From: an uncultured Collinsella sp.
Lineage (GTDB): Bacteria; Actinomycetota; Coriobacteriia; Coriobacteriales; Coriobacteriaceae
DNA length: 5,867 nucleotides
Reading direction: 5' to 3'
Assembly (NCBI GenBank): GCA_900551975.1
Contig: URYA01000109.1
Location: 1-5,867 of the forward strand
The position numbers and the translations under genes were made by a program. Under the pieces are notes generated by a model. The model saw nothing but the letters and a program-made list of their open reading frames with translations. It was not told where the DNA came from and searched no databases. This document shows, one piece after another, positions 1 through 4,524 of the stretch (positions are counted from its first letter, which is position 1; each line of letters begins with the position of its first letter).

Positions 1-339
1 AGCACCCTCGCTTGCGGCCTTCTCGGCAGCAAGACGGGCGCGACGCTCGGCAAAGGTCTCCTTCTTGGCGGGCCCTGCCGTCTCGGCGGCATCCTCGTCC
101 GCATCGGAATCGTCGTCGGTCGCAGCAGCCTTCTTGGGCTTGACCGGAGCCGACGCGGCCTCGCTCACCGGATCGATAATCTCGGACTGAACAACGGCCG
201 TCATCTTTTCCTGCGTCTCGCGGAACTGACGGATGGCACGGCCGATCGTGCGGCCCATCTGCGGGAGCTTATCCGGGCCAAACAGCAAAAAGCCGAAGAC
301 CACGATGATCGCGAGCTCACCCTCTCCAATACCAAACAC
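1..339 (-). CDS. TatA/TatB-family twin-arginine translocase subunit (partial, C-terminus off window)
   Basis: Membrane component of the twin-arginine pathway, which exports folded proteins across the cytoplasmic membrane. The 113 visible residues begin with the family layout: a short N-terminus (FGIGEGEL), one transmembrane helix at about residues 9-21, a hinge FGPDKLP at 20-26, then an amphipathic helix rich in Arg (about 27-45). The rest is a low-complexity tail of Ala, Lys, Asp and Glu, as expected of the cytoplasmic tail. Glu8 and the Gly21-Pro22 pair resemble TatB, while Phe20-Gly21 is also the TatA signature, so the exact paralogue cannot be fixed. The start is GTG at 339-337: a GGAGG Shine-Dalgarno (349-345) sits five bases upstream, and the nearby ATG at 343-341 is in another frame and stops after eight codons. 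The gene continues past the left edge, so total length and neighbours on that side are unknown. Confidence 0.88.
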   Translation of the reverse strand, partial: MFGIGEGELAIIVVFGFLLFGPDKLPQMGRTIGRAIRQFRETQEKMTAVVQSEIIDPVSEAASAPVKPKKAAATDDDSDADEDAAETAGPAKKETFAERRARLAAEKAASEGA

Positions 340-414
340 ACATACCTCCAAGGCTCGATGTGAGTCGAGCCCGCACCGCGCCATTCGGCCGGAACTCGTC
401 TATTCATTCGGTCA

Positions 415-420
415 AGTATA
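415..420 (-). promoter_or_regulatory. Candidate -10 element for the tat gene
   Basis: On the minus strand the hexamer TATACT lies 76 bases before the GTG start of the tat gene. It matches the TATAAT consensus at five of six positions. The same CTATACTT string occurs upstream of the aminotransferase gene at about 2204-2211, which supports it as a shared promoter core. No convincing -35 hexamer is present at the usual spacing; that position is occupied by the GC-rich hairpin at 421-448. Confidence 0.4.
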
Positions 421-448
421 GCGCCCGGACGTCAAAACGTCCGAGCGC
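421..448 (-). terminator. GC-rich hairpin downstream of the STAS gene, possible terminator
   Basis: Read on the minus strand, GCGCTCGGACG and CGTCCGGGCGC form an 11-bp stem (one G-U pair) closed by a six-base TTTTGA loop. It starts 45 bases after the STAS stop codon, so it is placed to end the aminotransferase-STAS transcript. The tail is TATACTTG instead of a run of T, so it is a weak intrinsic terminator at best, and it abuts the candidate -10 of the next gene. A small GCCC/GGGC hairpin at 474-487 lies between it and the stop codon. Confidence 0.5.
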
Positions 449-492
449 ATCACAAACATATGCCAAACGGCACGCCCTTTTGGGGGCAAAGA

Positions 493-807
493 TTATGCAG
501 CGGTGATCGAAATCTCCTGGTCGACACCCAACAGCTGAACCACGCGCATCACCGGGGGCTGCACATTGGTGCAGCTAAAGCGCTTACCGTGGTCGACCGC
601 GTGGTGCGCGGCGCCCACGAGCACGCCAATGCCCGTCGAATCGATGTAGCTCACCTGGGCAAAATCGAGCTCAACGGCCTCAGTGGGCTGCTCGAGCGCC
701 AGGTCGATGGCATTGCGCAGGCTATCGGCGTTAGAGATATCGATCTCGCCGGTTACCTTAATGGTGTAGAGCTCCGGCGTGGGGTTGGTGGAAATACCCA
801 AATCCAT
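493..807 (-). CDS. STAS-domain anti-sigma factor antagonist
   Basis: A 104-residue protein consisting of a single STAS domain, the usual size for SpoIIAA/RsbV-type anti-sigma factor antagonists. Family members bind an anti-sigma kinase and so free a sigma factor; phosphorylation of one serine switches them off. Visible hallmarks are the early strand with TGEID (19-23), the strand VELDFAQVSYI (45-55) and the phosphorylation loop DSTGIGVL, where Ser57 after Asp56 is the expected phosphoacceptor by comparison with SpoIIAA Ser58. The ATG at 807 has an AAGGAG Shine-Dalgarno seven bases upstream. The gene begins 51 bases after the aminotransferase stop with no terminator between, so cotranscription is likely. 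No cognate kinase, phosphatase or sigma factor is in the window, so the partner is unknown. A role in general stress or envelope signalling is possible but not shown. Confidence 0.88.
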   Translation of the reverse strand: MDLGISTNPTPELYTIKVTGEIDISNADSLRNAIDLALEQPTEAVELDFAQVSYIDSTGIGVLVGAAHHAVDHGKRFSCTNVQPPVMRVVQLLGVDQEISITAA

Positions 808-858
808 ATATACGCTCCTTTACGTATCGAAAGTGCGGATAGTACGGGAAGCCGCGCG

Positions 859-2163
859 TTAGGCGCGCTCGGCACGCGCAAGCTCGGCAGCGACGAGCTT
901 AACGGCCAGCACCAGCACATCGAGCGCGGCCTCCAGGTCCTCGACCGTGGGATAGCTCGGCGCGATGCGGATGTTGGTGTCGCGCGGGTCCTTGCCATAG
1001 GGCCAGGTAGCACCGGCCGGCGTGAGCTTGACACCCAAGTCGGCGCAGAGCGCGGCGACCTTTTGGGCCGAGCCCTCGGGACCATCGAAGCTTACAAAGT
1101 AGCCGCCGCGGGGGTGCGTCCAAGTAGCGCAACCCGTATCGCCCAAGCCCTCGGTGAGCTTGCGCTCAACGGCCTCAAAGCGCGGGCGCAAAAACTCGGC
1201 ATGCTTTTTCATGTGCTCCTTGACCGCCTCGATGGTGGGAAGGAAGCGCACATGACGCAGCTGGTTGAGCTTGTCGGCGCTGATGAGGCCGGCCTTCAGG
1301 CGCTTGGAGAACTCGGTGATGACCGCGGGGCTCGCACCGATAAAGCCGATACCGGCGCCCGGGAAGGTGATCTTGGACGTCGAGGCAAAGGCCACCACGC
1401 GGTCCTCGGTGCCCGCCGCGCGAGCGAGGTCAAAAATGTTTGCGAGCTCATCGGTCTCGTCGTACAGGTCGTGCACGCAGTAGGCGTTGTCCCAGAAGAT
1501 GCAGAAATCGGGCGCGGCCGTGGGCATCTCGACCAGGCGACGCACAGTGTCCTCGCTAAAGGTGATGCCCGTGGGGTTGGAATACTTGGGCACGCACCAG
1601 ATGCCCTTGATGGAGTCGTCGGCGGCAACGAGGCGCTCGATCTCGTCCATGTCGGGGCCGTTGTCGGTCATCGCGACGGGAACGTTCTCGATGCCCAAGT
1701 CGGCGGTAATGCCAAAGTGGCGATCGTAGCCGGGAACCGGGCACAGGAACTTGACCTTCTTGCCGTCGTGCGCTGCCTCGTAAGCCTCCCAAGGGTCGCT
1801 ACCACACGAGCCACAACGCCAGAACATACCGGCGATATCGTGCTCGATCAGCAAGCTCGACGAGCCCAGCACGAGCGTCTGCTCGGCGGGGCAACCCAGG
1901 AACTCCCCCGCCAGCTTGCGTGCCGAGGGAATGCCCTCAAAACAGCCGTAGTTGGAACAGTCGACGTTGCCGTCGTGCAGATCGGCATCGGCATTGAGGA
2001 TATCGAGCATGGGTCGAGAGATGTCCACCTGGGAGGGCGACGGCTTGCCGCGGGCCATGTCGAGCGCCAGGCCCTTGGCCTTGACCTCGGCGACCTCGGC
2101 CTTGAGCGCCTCGATGGCGGCATCGAGTTCGGTGGTTTCCATCTTCTGGTAGATCGTCTGCAT
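859..2163 (-). CDS. aspT: PLP-dependent aspartate aminotransferase, PF12897 (subgroup Ic) type
   Basis: A 434-residue fold-type I aminotransferase of the family once labelled MocR-like/alanine-glyoxylate aminotransferase. Its characterised members (Mycobacterium tuberculosis Rv3722c, Corynebacterium glutamicum AspT) transfer the amino group between aspartate and 2-oxoglutarate, feeding glutamate and aspartate pools in the cytoplasm. The length matches those proteins. Visible motifs are LALDMARGKPS near the N-terminus (32-42), YSNPTGI (194-200), FWDNAY (223-228) with Asp225 expected to contact the cofactor ring nitrogen, STSKITFPGAG (261-271) with Lys264 the Schiff-base lysine, and NIRIAPSYP (397-405) with Arg399 the expected substrate-carboxylate arginine. 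The start at 2163 follows a modest GAAAGG Shine-Dalgarno eight bases upstream; Met8 is an alternative without a better site. The gene is first in an apparent two-gene unit with the STAS protein and is divergent from the small gene at 2313. Substrate is inferred from family membership. Confidence 0.9.
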   Translation of the reverse strand: MQTIYQKMETTELDAAIEALKAEVAEVKAKGLALDMARGKPSPSQVDISRPMLDILNADADLHDGNVDCSNYGCFEGIPSARKLAGEFLGCPAEQTLVLGSSSLLIEHDIAGMFWRCGSCGSDPWEAYEAAHDGKKVKFLCPVPGYDRHFGITADLGIENVPVAMTDNGPDMDEIERLVAADDSIKGIWCVPKYSNPTGITFSEDTVRRLVEMPTAAPDFCIFWDNAYCVHDLYDETDELANIFDLARAAGTEDRVVAFASTSKITFPGAGIGFIGASPAVITEFSKRLKAGLISADKLNQLRHVRFLPTIEAVKEHMKKHAEFLRPRFEAVERKLTEGLGDTGCATWTHPRGGYFVSFDGPEGSAQKVAALCADLGVKLTPAGATWPYGKDPRDTNIRIAPSYPTVEDLEAALDVLVLAVKLVAAELARAERA

Positions 2164-2187
2164 GGGTGCGACCTTTCACGAAGCGGT

Positions 2188-2230
2188 ACGTTGCAATTCT
2201 TCTAAGTATAGACCGCCACCGTCGCAACGT
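2188..2230. promoter_or_regulatory. Promoter region of the aminotransferase with flanking inverted repeat
   Basis: On the minus strand a TATACT -10 candidate lies at 2210-2205, 42 bases before the aminotransferase ATG. Perfect 7-base inverted repeats, ACGTTGC (2188-2194) and GCAACGT (2224-2230), flank it with a centre-to-centre distance of 36 bases. The arms could be half-sites for a repressor or a weak hairpin in the DNA. No good -35 hexamer is visible. On the plus strand an extended -10-like TGATAGATT (2241-2249) could drive the small gene at 2313, but it also lacks a clear -35. The -10 is moderately supported, the operator is a guess. Confidence 0.35.
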
Positions 2231-2312
2231 TATGAAGCCGTGATAGATTAAGTCCATCGCAATGAATTACGAATCGCCGCGCATGCCGGCGTAAAGCGCC
2301 CAAGGAGGCACT

Positions 2313-2567
2313 ATGGAGTACGGATCGTTCCAGGCCGAGGAATTCGGCGACCTGCAGCGCCTGGTCGACGGGCTGTTTTACGACCGCCACGCCATCGACC
2401 GCCTGGATCTGATCGTACAGGCCGAAATCTTGGACCTGGCGCCCGACCTCATGGAAATCGTCAACCTTTTGCCGCCCGGCTATTACGACCGCCAGTCACT
2501 TTGCGACCAGCTCAACTCCGCTTTGGCCGCCCACGGCTGGGGCGCCATCTACGGCACCGTGGAATAG
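2313..2567 (+). CDS. Small protein of unknown function (84 aa)
   Basis: A short acidic protein that I do not recognise. It has no signal peptide and no hydrophobic stretch long enough for a membrane segment. The composition suggests a soluble, mostly helical fold: amphipathic segments at about residues 8-24 and 26-51, then a PPGYYDRQSL turn (54-63) and a helix ending in a small aromatic C-terminus (HGWGAIYG). The single cysteine (Cys64) and lack of a CxxC pair argue against a zinc ribbon. Support for a real gene is a near-ideal AAGGAGG Shine-Dalgarno at 2302-2308 just before the ATG, GC-rich third codon positions like its neighbours, and its place in a divergent intergenic region with a promoter-like TGATAGATT upstream. 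It is the only plus-strand gene here and is transcribed alone, converging on nhaA. Confidence 0.75.
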   Translation: MEYGSFQAEEFGDLQRLVDGLFYDRHAIDRLDLIVQAEILDLAPDLMEIVNLLPPGYYDRQSLCDQLNSALAAHGWGAIYGTVE

Positions 2568-2611
2568 CCTAGTCATTGGGGCCTGTGGCCAAAAAATAGC
2601 AAATATGAGTA

Positions 2612-2632
2612 CTGTTACTTTTTTAGTAACAG
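2612..2632 (+). terminator. Hairpin after the small gene, possible weak terminator
   Basis: CTGTTACT and AGTAACAG form a perfect 8-bp stem around a TTTTT loop, 44 bases after the stop codon of the small plus-strand gene. The stem is AT-rich and is not followed by a T run, so termination would be weak. The same palindrome could be a protein-binding site. Confidence 0.35.
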
Positions 2633-2645
2633 CGATTTTGAATTA

Positions 2646-2667
2646 AAAAGGCCAGTCTTTGCCTTTT
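2646..2667 (+). terminator. AAAAGGC/GCCTTTT hairpin, possible weak terminator
   Basis: A perfect 7-bp stem with an eight-base loop; the right arm itself ends in TTTT. It lies 78 bases past the stop codon of the small gene and is the better placed of the two small hairpins to end its transcript, though the stem is short. Confidence 0.35.
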
Positions 2668-2769
2668 GTGTCCGGTTTTGGAAGGATGCATCGTCATTTT
2701 TCGTCCAGCCACGCAATCGTTAATGCACAGACAGAATAGATTTGTACATTATTTTTCGCGCCTAAAATG

Positions 2770-2808
2770 AAACGCCGTTTGTGACAGTACTCACAAACGG
2801 CGTTTTTT
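2770..2808. terminator. Strong bidirectional intrinsic terminator between convergent genes
   Basis: Two perfectly complementary 15-base arms (2770-2784 and 2791-2805) surround a six-base CAGTAC loop. On the plus strand the stem runs into TTTTTT (2803-2808); on the minus strand it is followed by TTTCATTTT. It lies about 94 bases after the nhaA stop codon and about 200 bases after the small gene, so it can stop both converging transcripts. Its minus-strand half also contains the right copy of the inverted repeat described for 2585-2814. Confidence 0.9.
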
Positions 2809-2898
2809 GGCCACTGGGGTGTCTGGCAGGTGGCAAGTACCACTCAAAACCGCGTTTCACACGCGCTCGGGCAGGCTCTGGCGTCTGTTTCTACGCGC

Positions 2899-4257
2899 CT
2901 ACTCGTCCTTGGGCGCCGGGTGCTTGCAGACCACACTCATGTAGATCATGCCAAGCACGGCAGCGGTGACCGAACCGGCAAGGATGGCGGCCTTGGCGGC
3001 CAGGACCTCAAACTGGGCCGTCGGGAAGGCAAGGCCGCTGATGAGAATCGACATGGTAAAGCCGATACCGCCCAGAATGCCCACGCCGGCGATCATATGC
3101 CAGTTGACGTTGTGCGGCAGCTCACAAGCCTTGAGCTTGACCAAGGCGAACGTCATGCCAAAGATGCCGATCGGCTTGCCCAGCAGCATGCCAAAGTACA
3201 CGCCGAGCGTCACCGGGTCGGTGAGCAGCGTGCTCATGTCCACGCCCACTAGGCGAACCTGTGCGTTCACGAACGCAAAGATCGGCAGGATCACAAAGTT
3301 GACCGGCGTGGAGATCAGACGCTCCATGCGGATGAGCGGCGGGGTCACGCGGTGCATGACGCGCTCGACCCTGGTGGTCGAGACGGTAAAGTCATGCTGG
3401 CCCAGGATGTGTGCCTCGTCGTCGTAGCGGTCATCGAGCAGCGGCAGGCACTCGCCCAACCAATCGGTAAGGCTGTCGAGCTTGACGCCGCACTTGGCCG
3501 GGATGGTAAAGGCCAAGATGACGCCGGCGAGCGTAGCGTGTACGCCGCTCTTGAACATGCAAAACCACAACAGCAGACCCAGTACCGAATACGGGGCAAG
3601 GCGGTAATGCTGCGTCTTGTTGAGCCACACGAGCGCGCAGGTCACAAGCGCGGCGGCGCCCAACCAAAACGGATTGGGGCTCTGACCGTAGAAGATGGCG
3701 ATGGCGGCGATGGAGATAAGGTCGTCGGCGATGGCGAGCGTCGAGAAGAACACGCGCACGCCGTTGGGCACGCGGTTGCCCAAAAGCGATAGCACACCCA
3801 GCGCAAAGGCAATATCGGTTGCCATGGGGATGGCCCAACCGTTGTGCGCGCCGGCATGGTTAAAGATCAGGTAGATGCAGGCGGGAACGACGACGCCGCC
3901 CACGGCCGCCAGCATGGGAAGCATGGCCTGACGCGGATTCTTGAGCTCGCCGACCGTCATCTCGTACTTAAGCTCGATGCCCACCAGCAAAAAGAAAATC
4001 GCCATGAGGAAGTCGTTGACGAAAAGCTCAACGGTGAGACCGGCCGTAAGGTTGCCAAGACCCACATACAGCGGGGTCTCCAAAAAGTGATGGATGGCCT
4101 CGTAGGCATCGGTATTGGCGCAAATGACGGCGGCGATGGCGGCGAAGACCATGACGGCGGCGGAAATCGTGCCGTTCTCGGCGATGCGCTCCCAGATATC
4201 GTGACGCTCAAAGCGCTTGCGCTCACGAACGTTGAACAGCTGCTCGGGTGCTGCCAT
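2899..4257 (-). CDS. nhaA: Na+/H+ antiporter NhaA
   Basis: Inner-membrane secondary transporter that exports Na+ (or Li+) in exchange for protons, controlling internal pH and sodium. The 452 residues hold about a dozen hydrophobic segments. Family motifs are clear: GWAIPMATDIAFALG (140-154) with Asp148, LAIADDL (174-180) with the ion-binding pair Asp178-Asp179, and LLGKPIGI (358-365) with Lys361, equivalent to E. coli Asp133, Asp163-Asp164 and Lys300. It is longer than the 388-residue E. coli protein. Offsets between these conserved residues place about 15 extra residues at the N-terminus and about 46 between Asp179 and Lys361. Most of the latter fall at about 257-312, a charged Asp/Glu/His/Arg-rich loop. 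The ATG at 4257 has an AAAGGAG Shine-Dalgarno six bases upstream. The gene stands alone; its leader carries an intrinsic terminator that may act as an attenuator, and it ends before the strong terminator at 2770-2808. Confidence 0.96.
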   Translation of the reverse strand: MAAPEQLFNVRERKRFERHDIWERIAENGTISAAVMVFAAIAAVICANTDAYEAIHHFLETPLYVGLGNLTAGLTVELFVNDFLMAIFFLLVGIELKYEMTVGELKNPRQAMLPMLAAVGGVVVPACIYLIFNHAGAHNGWAIPMATDIAFALGVLSLLGNRVPNGVRVFFSTLAIADDLISIAAIAIFYGQSPNPFWLGAAALVTCALVWLNKTQHYRLAPYSVLGLLLWFCMFKSGVHATLAGVILAFTIPAKCGVKLDSLTDWLGECLPLLDDRYDDEAHILGQHDFTVSTTRVERVMHRVTPPLIRMERLISTPVNFVILPIFAFVNAQVRLVGVDMSTLLTDPVTLGVYFGMLLGKPIGIFGMTFALVKLKACELPHNVNWHMIAGVGILGGIGFTMSILISGLAFPTAQFEVLAAKAAILAGSVTAAVLGMIYMSVVCKHPAPKDE

Positions 4258-4263
4258 GGGCGG

Positions 4264-4287
4264 CTCCTTTCACGGGAAAGCTCCCGT
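4264..4287 (-). promoter_or_regulatory. nhaA ribosome-binding site with overlapping small hairpins
   Basis: On the minus strand the nhaA Shine-Dalgarno AAAGGAG (4270-4264) directly follows a 6-bp hairpin, ACGGGA (4287-4282) with TCCCGT (4277-4272) around GCTT. An alternative 5-bp pairing, CTTTC (4280-4276) with GAAAG (4271-4267), would cover part of the Shine-Dalgarno. The two pairings use the same bases and exclude each other. The ribosome-binding site is secure; a regulatory switch is only a possibility because both stems are short. Confidence 0.45.
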
Positions 4288-4290
4288 CTT

Positions 4291-4326
4291 AAAAAAGCAC
4301 GGCCCGCCCAAGTGGCGGCGCCGCGC
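4291..4326 (-). terminator. Intrinsic terminator in the nhaA leader (candidate attenuator)
   Basis: On the minus strand, GCGC-GGC (4326-4320), a bulged G, and CCGCC (4318-4314) pair with GGCGG-GCC-GTGC (4308-4297) around an ACTTG loop. This gives 12 pairs, one of them G-U, followed immediately by TTTTTT (4296-4291). It ends 33 bases before the nhaA start. The upstream ppaC gene already has its own strong terminator at 4466-4505, so this second one lies in the nhaA leader if the nhaA promoter is between the two. The plain alternative is a backup terminator for ppaC with the nhaA promoter further down, although there is little room for that. Confidence 0.75.
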
Positions 4327-4364
4327 TCTAACGTATTACGCTTGCATCTAGCCTACCCTGCGCG

Positions 4365-4384
4365 ACAAGCGCACAAGCGCGGCC
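4365..4384 (-). promoter_or_regulatory. Candidate antiterminator segment and tandem octamer in the nhaA leader
   Basis: On the minus strand GCCGCGCT (4383-4376) is perfectly complementary to AGCGCGGC (4327-4320), the left arm of the leader terminator, so pairing between them would prevent the terminator from forming. It overlaps a perfect tandem repeat of GCGCTTGT (4380-4373 and 4372-4365). GC-rich words of this kind pair by chance fairly easily, so function is not established. Confidence 0.35.
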
Positions 4385-4401
4385 GAAAAGCGGAACCATA
4401 G

Positions 4402-4422
4402 GTTGAACATTATTTGCTCAAC
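4402..4422. promoter_or_regulatory. Dyad symmetry upstream of nhaA, possible operator
   Basis: GTTGAAC (4402-4408) and GCTCAAC (4416-4422) are inverted copies with one mismatch, separated by an AT-rich seven-base spacer. The site is about 145-165 bases upstream of the nhaA start and just downstream of the ppaC terminator, where an nhaA promoter or operator would be expected. No clear -35/-10 pair is visible; TTGAGC (4421-4416) and TATGGT (4400-4395) on the minus strand are 15 bases apart, which is short. Confidence 0.35.
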
Positions 4423-4465
4423 GGCACGGGCACGCCTGTCTAAGAGACGACGCAGCGCCGTGCAC

Positions 4466-4505
4466 AAAAAACGACCGGAGCGCGGGGCGTCCGCGATCCG
4501 GTCGT
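4466..4505 (-). terminator. Intrinsic terminator of ppaC
   Basis: Twenty bases after the ppaC stop codon, ACGACCGGA (4505-4497 on the minus strand) pairs perfectly with TCCGGTCGT (4479-4471). Inside, after one mismatch, CGCGG pairs with CCGCG around a five-base loop. The stem runs into six T residues (4471-4466), making a classic strong Rho-independent terminator. Confidence 0.92.
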
Positions 4506-4524
4506 GGCGTTTGGTCAACTAAAC

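Larger units (their letters stand above)
2585..2814. repeat. AT-rich intergenic element bounded by imperfect inverted repeats
   Basis: This occupies most of the 331-base gene-free gap between the small plus-strand gene and nhaA. The left end (2585-2618, plus) and right end (2814-2781, read on the minus strand) share the same order of motifs: GTGGCCAAAAAA identical over 12 bases, then exactly nine variable bases, then TGAGTACTGT-C/T-AC matching at 12 of 13. In total 26 of 34 positions agree. The interior is AT-rich, carries no convincing reading frame and contains two small hairpins (2612-2632 and 2646-2667). TGGGG occurs just outside both ends (2577-2581 and 2815-2819) but is offset by three bases on the left, so it is weak evidence for a target duplication. 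It may be a MITE-like insertion, a dispersed intergenic repeat, or two copies of one regulatory or terminator motif. Nothing else is seen between 2815 and 2898 apart from a short GTGG/CCAC pairing. Confidence 0.6.

Noticed and set aside
201..407. A minus-strand frame of 68 codons overlapping the tat gene start
   Set aside because: It is an out-of-frame reading with Ser/Arg-rich sequence; the neighbouring frame gives an unmistakable TatA/TatB protein with a good ribosome-binding site.
460..2205. A 581-codon open frame on the plus strand across the STAS and aminotransferase genes
   Set aside because: It is antisense to two genes with intact family motifs, has a low-complexity Gly/Ala/Asp/Leu/His-rich translation, has no ribosome-binding site and matches no family. 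It is the usual antisense shadow in GC-rich DNA.
2568..2808. A small RNA gene ending at the strong terminator
   Set aside because: The plus-strand terminator 200 bases past the small gene could end an RNA, but no convincing promoter is visible in the AT-rich stretch, and the terminator is explained by the convergent nhaA gene.
3844..4401. A 185-codon open frame on the plus strand over the nhaA 5' end and leader
   Set aside because: It is antisense to the conserved NhaA N-terminal half, has no ribosome-binding site and shows no recognisable domain.
4258..4465. A known nhaA-I (Li+) or DUF1646 (Na+) riboswitch upstream of nhaA
   Set aside because: The context fits, but I could not match the sequence to either conserved core by eye, so only a generic attenuator is proposed.
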